Source: Silene latifolia
Lineage: Eukaryota; Streptophyta; Magnoliopsida; Caryophyllales; Caryophyllaceae
NCBI RefSeq assembly: GCF_048544455.1
Contig: NC_133537.1
Span: 307,743,738 to 307,807,737 of the forward strand
Direction of reading: 5' to 3'
DNA: 64,000 nt
A program made the position numbers and the translations under genes. The notes below the pieces were generated by a model, which saw only the letters and a program-made list of their open reading frames with translations, ran no database searches and was not told the origin of the DNA. Of this stretch, positions 55,202 through 64,000 are shown in pieces. The number at the start of each line of letters is the position of its first letter. Position 1 is the first letter of the stretch.

Positions 55202-56496
55202 ATGGAGAATAGGGCACAAAAAACAAAGCGATAGTCTGTAATGAGGAGTATGTGTGGGATGTGGGTGAACAACGAGGACAGGAGAAGGAGATGTTCATCC
55301 TTATAGGGCGCATATGGACATCGAAGGCCATCAATGTCAAAGCAGCGATCGACACCATGACAAGACTTTGGCAAACGAAAGGTACGATTGTTGCAAATGT
55401 CCTTGATGCTAAAGAGAAAGTTTTTATCTTTAAGTTTGAAAATGAGAAGGATAGATCTAAGATTATTGACGGACAATCGTGGCATTTCGATAAGTTTATA
55501 TGGTGTTTTAATGAACCAAATGGAGAAGGGAAACTTACCGAGACACCTCTGTACCATGTTCCTTTGTGGACAAGGGTGTATGATCTTCCTATAAAGGGCA
55601 GAACCAATGAGGCTAATCTTCGACATTTAGGGGCGCAATTAGGGCAGTTTGTGAGTAGTGAGGATTCGTCATCACCCGAGATCGATAGAGCAGTTAGATT
55701 GAGGATTGTACATGATGTTAGGAAACCTCTTAAGAAGTATGTGGGTGTTCGAATGGCCAAAGGTAACCTGATTGAATTCAAAGTAAAATACGAGCGACTT
55801 CCTATCTTTTGCTATGATTGTGGACGGTTAGGACATGGAGAGAAGGATTGCGAGGAGGGGCCGTATGAGGAGGGAGAGTTGCAGTTTGGTGAGGAGCTCA
55901 GAGCCTCGCCGTGGAAGCCTGTCAAAACTGTGGCAGACACTTCGAAGGGGAGAGGAAGGTCTTTAAGTGCGGAAATGGAGAATGAACATCAGCGGAGGGA
56001 AGAGGAGGCAGTGCAACATCTTATTGACAAACTCTAAAAAATTGTGGTGAAAGGGAAGGGAGGAGGCAGGCTATTCAAACCGAGGGAAGATGTTAGGGGA
56101 GGTGAACATGTGGGGGTGCAGGGAGAGGATAGGAATAATATGGAAAAGGAGGTTGGGATGGAGAGGCAAGAGCAGGAGCTTGTTAAGGCTAAAGAGAGGG
56201 GTGATGAGCGTGGGGTGGAGGATATGGAGGCTGTTGGGGGAGAAGGGTGTGATCATACAACTGAAAGGAGTAGGTCTGAGGTAGCGGGGGTAGAGAAACG
56301 TGGAGGGTCATGGGTTCGAATTGGGCGCGAGTGGGAGAAGGGGGAGACACTGGATATGGCTACCAAACTGGGCAAAAGAGAACGAGCAGAGGGGGAGCAG
56401 GGGGATATGGCGAGTGGGAAGAAGCTTAAATCTATCATGGGTGTCAGTTCACCTGAGGCGGAGGCTGAGAAGACTCAGCCTCGCAGGGCATCATGA
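55202..56496 (+). pseudogene. LINE ORF1: DUF4283 and zinc knuckle
   Basis: The main frame is open from about 55231. It has a DUF4283-type RNA-binding region (MFILIGRIWTSKAINVKAAI, VFIFKFENEKDRSKIIDGQS, VPLWTRVYDLPIKGR) and a zinc knuckle CX2CX4HX4C (CYDCGRLGHGEKDC, near 55815), then a long charged Glu/Arg/Gly-rich tail. It is the RNA-binding partner of ORF2. TAA at 56035 splits the frame, which continues to TGA at 56494. ATG at 55202 is in another frame with an early TAG, so the true start may be frameshifted. Confidence 0.88.
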
Positions 56497-57574
56497 GTCT
56501 CTTGAGCCTTCACTGCCGGGGCTTGGGCAACCCCGATGCAGTAGGAGGATTACGAAACCTCCTAAGGAGGGAAGCCCCTGCTATAGTCTTCCTTTGCGAG
56601 ACGAGACTTAGCAGTATGGAATTTGGGAGAGTTAGGGCGTGCTTGAATGATTATGAAGGTTTTGAGGTGGATAGTGCGGGGAGATCGGGGGGTCTTGCAT
56701 TTATGTGGAAGAAAGAGGTAGGATGTCAGCTGAGGTCAGCATCGATGCATCATATCGATATGGATGTGTCATGGAACGGTAAGATGTGGAGGGTTACGGG
56801 TTTTTATGGGTGGCCGGTTGTGAGTGATAGACTTTATCGTGGCAATTATTGAGAATTTTGAAAGACGAGTATGATGGACCGTGGGTTTGTGTAGGGGATT
56901 TCAATGAGATTTTATACGCGACGGAAATGAAGGGTGGAACTCGAGCTCAATGGCAAATGAACAACTTCCGGGAAGCGGTAAATGACTGTGGGCTAAGGGA
57001 TGTGGTGTTTGAAGGATATGAATTTACTTTTGATAATGGGCAAGCTAATGAGGCGAATAGGCAGTGTAGGCTTGATAGGGCCATGGGAAATGAGGGGTGG
57101 TTTGAATTGTTTCCTTATGCGCGGGTTGAACACTTGGTTAGGGAATGGCCCGACCATTCACCTATCAAGTTATGGCTGGAGAGACGAAGTGATGGCAGGC
57201 AGGGGAAGAAACTTTTTCGCTTCGAGCAGCTGTGGATTGGTGAAGAGGAGTATGAGGATACAATTCGTTTGGCATGGGGAGGGGGAGAGGGCGAAATTAT
57301 GGATAAACTGAAACGGTGTGGGGATGATTTAATGGCGTGGAAAGGTGTTAGTATTGGTAAGGTAATGCGTGACATTCAGAGGAAAAGAAGGAGACTCGGT
57401 ATTCTTAATGAGGGTGCGAGGACACCGGCACTGCTAAAGGAACGAAATGAACTTGTAAAGGAAATTTCGAATTTGCTAAAACAAGAAGAAATGTTTTGGA
57501 GGCAGCGGTCGAGGGCTATTTGGTTACAGGAGGGGGATAAGAATACAAAATATTTTCACCGGAAAGCGTCATAA
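56493..57574 (+). pseudogene. LINE ORF2, endonuclease part
   Basis: The ATG at 56493 overlaps the ORF1 stop by ATGA, suggesting coupled translation. Endonuclease/exonuclease/phosphatase motifs are NCRGLGNP-type (HCRGLGNPDAVGGL), LCETRLSS (catalytic Glu), FYGWP, VGDFNEIL (Asp/Asn pair) and WPDHSPI (Asp-His). The frame shifts near 56849. TAA at 57572 (CAA expected) ends this piece, in frame with the RT that follows. The endonuclease nicks target DNA. Confidence 0.9.
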
Positions 57575-58966
57575 CGCAAGCAAAAGAATACAATTCTGAA
57601 ATTGATTGATGATGGGGGTGTATGCCGTATGGGTGCTGAGCAGATTGAAGCAGTGGCGTGCGAGTATTTTGAAAAATTGTTTCAATCAGGGGAGCCAAGT
57701 GATTTTGAGGCGGTTCTTGATGGGGTGGCTGGGAGGGTTACAGAGGAAATGAACGGTGTGCTGCGAGCTGCTTATACCGAGGAGGAAATAATTCGAGCTT
57801 TGGAACAAATGCATCCGGATAAAGCACCGGGTCCAGATGGCATGAACGGATTGTTTTATCAGACTTATTGGCACATTGTTGGTCCGGCTGTCATCAAGAC
57901 GGTGCTAGGAATCTTGAGGAGTGGGGCGTTCCCATCAGGTATGAATAAAACTTTTATTGTACTTATACCTAAGGTAAAGAGTCCGGATAAGATGTCTGAG
58001 TTCCGGCCCATTAGTCTCTGTAATGTTGTGTATAAGCTCGTGTCAAAAGTCCTTGCGAATAGATTGAAAATCTTTCTTGGAGAGGTGGTCTCGGAGAACC
58101 AAAGTGAGTTTACCCCGGGGAGATTAATTACGGATAATATTCTTATTGCCTTTGAAATTTTCCATCATATGAAGAATACACGCCGGGGGGAGGGACATAT
58201 GGCTCTTAAACTTGACATGGCAAAAGCTTATGATAGGGTGGAATGGGGTTTTTTGGAACGGGTCTTGCAGCGAATGGGGTTTGATGCTCGGTGGATAAAT
58301 AGAGTGATGATGTGTGTTCAGACGGTCTCCTTCGCTGTTCTTATTAATGGCAAACCCACGAGAGAATTTCGACCGCAGAGGGAACTACGCCAAGGGGATC
58401 CTTTGTCTCCATATCTTTTTATCTTATGTGCTGAGGTGCTTTCGAGTTTAATGCGGAGGGCTGTCGAAAATAGGACGATACATGGTATTAAAATTTCGCA
58501 TGAAGCTCCTATGATTTCTCATCTTTTATTCGCTGATGATAGTCTCTTCTTTTTCAAAGCTAATTTGGATGAATTACGGGCAGTAAAGGGGATTTTAACA
58601 GCGTATGAGACGGCGTCGGGACAACAGGTAAATTTCGATAAAACTACGGCGTCATTCAGCCGAAGTACGGGGACATTGAGAAAGGGTCAGTTGGCTAACG
58701 AGTTGGGGGTGCGTGTGGTTGATAATCCGGGCAAGTATTTGGGCTTACCCACTGTTTTGGGCCATTCGAAACAGGCTCTTACGAGCTTGTTACGGGACAA
58801 ACTTAGCAAGAAATTACAAGGGTGGCGAGGGATGTTACTTTCGAAGGCCGGTAGAGAAGTTTTGATAAAGGCCGTTGCCCAATCAATCTCTACCTATGCA
58901 ATGAGTGTCTTCAAACTCCCTAGTGATTTTTGTGAGGAATTGCGATCGTTGGTCTCAAGGTTTTAG
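57575..58966 (+). pseudogene. LINE ORF2, reverse-transcriptase part
   Basis: Open frame with PDKAPGPDGMNGLFYQTYW, LIPKVKSP, EFRPISLCNVVYKL, LKLDMAKAYDRVEW, LRQGDPLSPYLFILCAEVLS and the catalytic HLLFADDSLFF, then KYLGLPTVLG and GREVLIKAVAQSI. All RT motifs are intact. The frame ends at TAG 58964 where the family has TGG (RFWWGS). This part is one of the better preserved RTs in the window. Confidence 0.93.
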
Positions 58967-60599
58967 TGGGGGTCGAAAAATGGAAAGCGTAAAATTCCTT
59001 GGGTTGTTTGGCAAAAGCTATGTAGGTCGAAACAGTTAGGAGGCTTGGGTTTTTGAGATTTCCACAAATTTAATTTGGCAATGCTCGGAAAGCAAGCATG
59101 GAGACTTTTGACGGAAACTGACTCGCTTCTTGCTCGGTTGCTTAGGGCGAAATATTACAGAGGAAGGTCGTTTATGAAGGCGAGCTTAGGATATAATCCC
59201 AGCTACACATGGAAAGGAATATGGGAAGCCAAGGAGGTTTTGATGAAGGGTGCTTTGCGTCGTATAGGGAACGGGATGGGTACCAAAATTTGGGGTGACC
59301 CCTGGATTCGACACTCAAATTCGGGTTATGTGCTATCTCCTAGAGTGTCGGGGGGTGAGGACCTAATGGTTGCTGATCTTATAGCTGTTGATGGTAACTC
59401 GTGGATAACGCATAAGGTACGGTCTCTTTTTTTGCCTTTCGAACAAGAGGAGATTCTTAATATGCGGTTATGTGGCGGAAACATGGAGGACATTTGGTGT
59501 TGGAAATTTGAAAAAGATGGAATGTATTCGGTCCGCTCTGCGTATCATGCTCTTATGAATGAAGAGGGTGCTGATCAAGGACCATCCGACTTTACTCGGA
59601 GTAAATGGGTGTGGAAGGGGATATGGAGTGCGAACGTGTTGCCTCGGGTCAAGGTCTTCTTTTGGCAGCTATGCAATGAAGCGATTCCCACAAAAATTAA
59701 TATTGCAAGGCGCATCCAAGATTTCGATGCTATTTGTCCCGTTTGTTTGGCCGAGGTGGAGACTTGTCTCCATCTCGTCAAGGGTTGTGGTTGGGTGGGG
59801 GGTTTTGGGATGGGTTGGGAGTGGAGCCAAAGAAGGAAGTTGGGCATGAGAGGGTGAGGGAGTGGGTGGAGGACTTGTGGAGGGAGATGGGGGTCGAGGA
59901 GCGAGGGAAGTTTATGACGGGTTGTTGGGAATTTGGGAGGCTAGAAATGGATTGGTTTTTGATGGGAAGCTGACGAATATAGAGAAGACGAGGAGGAGGG
60001 TGGAGGAGCTGTTAATGGAGATGGAGGCAGGGGTGGCTGGGAGGAACAGAGGGACGGTGGGGGCTGGAAGGGGAGGGCACGATAAGGAGGGTGAGGGGAG
60101 TAGGAGGACAGGAAGGGAGAGGACGGATAGAAGCTTGGAGGAGGGTTGGGTGCGTGTTATGTGTGATGCGGGGGTCAAGGAGGGCTGGGGCGTAGGTTTG
60201 GGCGTCGTGTGCCGGGACCATGAGGATGTCGTGCAGTGGACTGTGATGGAGAGGAGACGTGGTAAGGCGGAAGCCGATGAAGCAGAGGCGGAAGCTATTC
60301 TTGAAGGTGTGAAGGAAGCAGCGAGGAGAGGAGTTAGACGGGTTGTTGTGGAGAGTGACTGCAAGTCCGTCATCGACATTCTGCGAGAAGGCCTACAGGG
60401 ACGGAGCTTTCTTTTTTTGGTTATTGATAAGATTCGACATGTATGCGATAATTTCGATTTTATCATTTGGCGCTATGTAGGTCGTAACGATACTAAGATC
60501 GCTCACGATTTAGCTCATCTTTCGAACTCTGTTATAGGCAGAAAGATGTGGGAAGGTAGAATTCCGTGTAGTTCTGAATTTTCATATATGCAATTTTAA
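58967..60599 (+). pseudogene. LINE ORF2, zinc region and C-terminal RNase H
   Basis: After TGA at 59054 (CGA expected), the frame reads NLAMLGKQAWRLLTETDSLL, GNGMGTKIWGDPWI and a zf-RVT block (WKGIWSANVLPRVKVFFWQL, CPVC, CLHLVKGC). A frameshift near 59840 leads to an RNase H: MCDAGVKEGWGVGLGVV (Asp), EAEAEAILEG (Glu), VESDCKSVIDIL (Asp) and NDTKIAHDLAH (last Asp/His). C-terminal RNase H is a known feature of a plant L1 group. The stop is at 60597. Confidence 0.9.
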
Positions 60600-60626
60600 A
60601 TCCCGTTTTGGGGTTTTCAAAAAAAA

Positions 60627-60641
60627 AAGTCCACATGTAAA
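60627..60641. repeat. Target-site duplication of the LINE, 3' copy
   Basis: AAGTCCACATGTAAA, identical to 54982-54996. Confidence 0.9.
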
Positions 60642-62475
60642 TGCTATTGGCCAGAAGTTCATAGTTGCGATTTTTGAACCGCATTTGAGTTTCAAATGGA
60701 TAAAGCGGTCTTTATGAAAAGGAAAATTTGTTTGCAAGTTGATTCTTGTTCACCTGAAATTGAATAGTATAATGAAATTTGAACTTTGATCCATTCTTGA
60801 AAGTGAATGTGACATCTCATAAAGACTCCGCCGGTAACAGAGATCGAGAACATGGTATTATGATAAGCCTAATGTTGCGGCCTGAATTGAGCCTAATAAT
60901 GTGGCATTTGATGAGCCAAGTAAAGAAGCCTTAATTGAGCTTAATGGTGTGGCCTTATTGAGCCAAAATTTGTTCGTCGAAAGAAATGACAATATCTCAT
61001 AAAAGAAATATCTCATAAAAGTAAAGTGCGACTCATATATACTCAAAGTTTGATATGTGAAAGGAAAAATTATTTATGGATTGAAATTTTGACATTTACA
61101 CTATGGCTTGAAGTTCATTGTGTTTGCAAATACTGAGACTATGACCTGAAGTTCATAGTATTTACATATACAGAATTATGACCTGAAGTTGATAACATTT
61201 ACAGGTATTAAAACTGTGGCCTGAAAGTCACAGTGTTTGAAATTCACATTTTCATATGGTGACTACATTTTGAGTATTAAAATAAGAATAAACTCGGTGT
61301 TTATTCATGGATGTCAAAAGCTCATAAAACTATGGCATATGAGATTTTTTATCCCTAAAAGGAATAATTAATTCGTAAGTTGAATTTTGGTCAACTTAGA
61401 TGATGATTAAGGTAATTTGGTTTCTTAGTATACCCATTTTATAAACCTGAAGTTTATCCTAAGAAAAATATATGTGCTAAAACTCTCTCGTGTAAATTCG
61501 TTAAAGATAAGACATTACATGGAGACTGAGTATATTTGATATTGGAGATCTAACTACTACTCAGACTGTAATAAAGAACTTAAATGTTCATGTATGGATT
61601 GACATGAAATTAAGTAGCTTGTAGTCACATAATAATTTTTCTGAGTAGATATTGTGTAGAAATCACAGTTTGGTTATTATATGAAATCGTTAATCTCCGA
61701 ATTGGGCATTATGGTTCCGCACTTCAAAAACCAACTGCATAAGACAATTAAGATGGATATAATGATCTATTTCCCATTAAATTTATCTGGTATAGATAGT
61801 TCTTACCACCTTATGGGGAGAATGATAAGGAAAAGGTGGTAAAAACAAACAAGTATGTTATGCCCAACTGACCTGAAGTTCAGCGGTTTATTTTCAATAT
61901 GAAATACATCAAATAGAGTTCATGGATGTAGAAATGATGGTATTCATTTGGTTATGAAGATGTATTATGATATCACTTTCATCACCTTATCAAAATATGT
62001 TCATACATTGAAATCTATGATTTAATATACAGATTAGCCATATATGCATTATAGCGAGCTATAAATTAGTCATAGAAAATATATGTAGTGAAAAATTAGA
62101 TTCTTGCCAAATTGAATAATAACCACACGTGAAATGTAGTGTGAGAGTCATATCGGTTCACATATTTAAAGTAATAAGAAAATGACAAGCATGGGCAGTT
62201 GGTACTCCTTTTGAGTAAAGAAATTTGGATGTCCCGAAAGTGACATAAATATCTGAATAATAATAGATAGCCTATATGGAAATGAAATGGTACCATATAT
62301 ATTCAGATATCACTAATCAGTACTAACAACATCGCGAGATGTTGAATTTATATCGATATAATTAAATGAACCGATATACATTTGCGCGCGGAATTTAATA
62401 AATGGACTAGAAAATGGGGTCTTTTTTGTAAGTCCAATTTTGATTGTTGACATATAATCTTTGATTATAAATGAG
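60642..62475. other. AT-rich non-coding stretch with short tandem repeats
   Basis: A 37-39-bp repeat with core TGRCCTGAAGTTCAT occurs about four times at 61090-61245. A GCCTAATGTTGCGGCCT / GAGCCTAATAATGTGGC-type repeat is at 60868-60970. The 26-bp segment 61398-61423 is the inverse of 54447-54472 with one mismatch. The repeat core also occurs left of the LINE (54893), so the LINE probably landed inside one older unit. I see no gene. Confidence 0.55.
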
Positions 62476-62480
62476 CTCAT

Positions 62481-63815
62481 TGTGACACCCCCATATACCA
62501 AGGAGCCTTAACAAGACCTTCCCTAGCATATAAGGGCATCACCATCTCGGTTGCCCGAGGACAGTAATAATCAAATGTCGATAAAAGAACAATCAAAGCT
62601 TAATACAAGTGATTAAACAAACTAAGAAATACAAAGATACAACTCGGACCACTATCAACTGTATGATCTACACTTCTGTCATGACTCGTAAAAGACTCAT
62701 CCCGCCAAGTATCCAGCTATCATCCCAAACATTACCTGCTAAGACTGACTGCTCACCATAAGGGATCACGGCAGACACAACAGAAACAAACAAGCAGACA
62801 AAACCACACAAGGTCAGTAACTGAAGAGACACACCAACCACTGACACAACAGCACACACACACACACCAACCACATCTCCACCAATCAATCATCGTCACC
62901 GACTGTCCACTGGACCAGCCCTGCCAGTGAGGGACCGCAGCCGTTCCCACCTAAGCCCCGCTCATCATACCGAGCGATAACCCTGTCCCATTAATGTGCA
63001 CATCCCCTCCCGTGACGGGTTCCACGGAGGGCAAAACTAGGGCGTGAAACCACTCCCGCAAGTGACTCCACTCAGCCGAGGACGCACCTCGAGAATTAGA
63101 GACAACCAACCACAACCAGCTGTACCACAACAACGATAAACAATATAACAGAACACCAACCAATTACCACAACCAATCAGCCATAACGATACAACAACAA
63201 CCAAATCATATTAAAAGACACTATAACAACCAACAGTACTGAGTAGGCAAACCTACCTTTAGCGCACCGCAGCGATTCCACTCCCGATCACAAGATGTCA
63301 CACAACCACGCAACAAACCTATACAAACAGTACAATCATCTATCACAACCACTATAACCCTAACTGAGAAAAACAACAACAATGATGATGACGATGACAT
63401 ACCTACGCATAGCTATCGGGCATCAAGACCGCTACCCAACTCAGGCAACCTATCCCCATGGCATAAGAATCTTCAAGGACCTCAAGGAAGGAACTATGGT
63501 GAAGGTAAGGAGGAAAGGCGACATTTAAGTTTAGAGGAAAGAGGCGGAAATGATTTGCGGATTCACAAAACACGATATATAACTCCTCGCTGTAAACACG
63601 TTACTCGATCGAGTAACTAACTTACTCGATCGAGTGACCCCTACTCGATCGAGCCTCCCGGATACTCGATCGAGTGGCCTCGACTAGATCGAGTACCACA
63701 CACCCAAAGCTTACCATGTCACAAGGCACCGCTCATAAGGTTTTCCAAAGGCCAAGACACGTCACTAAGGTCGGTCAACGTCAGTCAACGGGTCCCTAAA
63801 AGGACGGGTATTACA
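62481..63815 (-). repeat. 3' LTR of a minus-strand gypsy element (TACTCG-palindrome family)
   Basis: On the minus strand it runs from TGTAATACCCGTCC at 63815 to GGGGGTGTCACA at 62481, 1335 bp, with intact TG...CA ends. Palindromes TACTCGATCGAGTA are at 63602-63690. CTCAT (62476-62480) is the presumed flank. It shares blocks with 51819-53107 and 44607-45484. Confidence 0.85.
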
Positions 63816-64000
63816 ATCTTCCCCTCTTTAAAAGAACTTTTTCCCTGAAGTTCGACTCATCCTTTCCCGAACCGCACGACAAAGAACTAAGGTCACCACC
63901 ACCATTTGCTAGACACAGGTCAACATAACTGTTTAGAAATACCATCCCACTACGTATGTCCATCAAACGTCATCATCATCATCCACCTTAGCACACCACA
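63816..64000 (-). mobile_element. 3' end of the internal region of a minus-strand gypsy element
   Basis: On the minus strand, TTTTAAAGAGGGGAAGAT is the polypurine tract abutting the LTR at 63815, preceded by GTCGAACTTCAGGGAAAAAG. This is the GAACTTC...PPT context also seen at 51788. The element continues beyond the window. Confidence 0.7.

Larger units (their letters stand above)
54997..60626 (+). mobile_element. L1-type LINE, near full length
   Basis: 5.6 kb with 5' UTR, ORF1, ORF2 (endonuclease, RT, zinc region, RNase H), a short 3' UTR and a 3' A-run (60619-60628), flanked by the 15-bp duplication AAGTCCACATGTAAA. Exact 15-bp duplications indicate recent target-primed insertion. ORF1 and ORF2 overlap as ATGA at 56493-56496. 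Both ORFs carry a few stops and frameshifts. Confidence 0.93.

Noticed and set aside
59912..60466. 184-codon minus-strand ORF (and 193 codons at 55200-55781)
   Set aside because: They are shadows opposite well-supported LINE ORF2 and ORF1 coding sequence, with low-complexity Ser/Pro content.

Overview
This window is plant nuclear DNA made almost entirely of transposable elements. I see no ordinary host gene, tRNA, rRNA or CRISPR array. The families suggest an angiosperm: Tat/Retand-type Ty3-gypsy elements with antisense genes, Ty1-copia elements primed by initiator-Met tRNA, long-LTR gypsy elements whose LTRs begin TGTAAYACC, and a plant L1-type LINE with a C-terminal RNase H. The Retand-like organisation and the TACTCG-palindrome LTRs point tentatively to Caryophyllales, perhaps a Silene-like genome. 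That is inference and not proven here.

Layout: (1) 1-10537 is the 3' part of a plus-strand Retand-like element: the end of pol, two genes on the opposite strand, a 3' UTR and a 2.4-kb 3' LTR. (2) 10538-26871 is a second, minus-strand copy of the same family, with a 5' LTR, PBS, gag, protease, RT, two RNase H domains, integrase and the same two antisense genes. It is cut at 10538, apparently because the first element inserted into its 3' UTR. The two copies therefore form a tail-to-tail inverted repeat. An 87-bp 'micro-LTR' with its own target-site duplication sits inside the gag of the second copy. (3) 26877-28783 is old non-coding repeat debris. (4) 28784-42602 is a minus-strand Copia element with 175-bp LTRs and AAGTA duplications. 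It is split by a plus-strand Copia element at 30780-40024 with 1.27-kb LTRs and GGGTG duplications. (5) 42800-53922 is a mosaic: a LINE RT fragment, two opposed LTR fragments, a scrap of Retand-like LTR, a 3.6-kb LTR with a PBS and gag start, a decayed gypsy-type ORF with PPT and 3' LTR, and a LINE ORF1 fragment. (6) 54997-60626 is a nearly complete L1-type LINE with 15-bp target-site duplications. (7) 60642-64000 is AT-rich debris with short tandem repeats, then the 3' LTR of a minus-strand gypsy element that runs off the window.

The most unusual content is in the Retand-like elements. Each carries two intron-containing antisense genes: one has seven introns and a plant-mobile-domain protein, the other has one intron and a DUF7745-like protein. 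Exon lengths match almost exactly between the two copies. A GC-rich palindromic module recurs upstream of the LTR promoter and of both antisense genes, which suggests shared control of sense and antisense transcription. Most coding regions are broken. Where the ancestral codon can be inferred, most in-frame stops are C-to-T type changes, as expected from decay of methylated cytosines.
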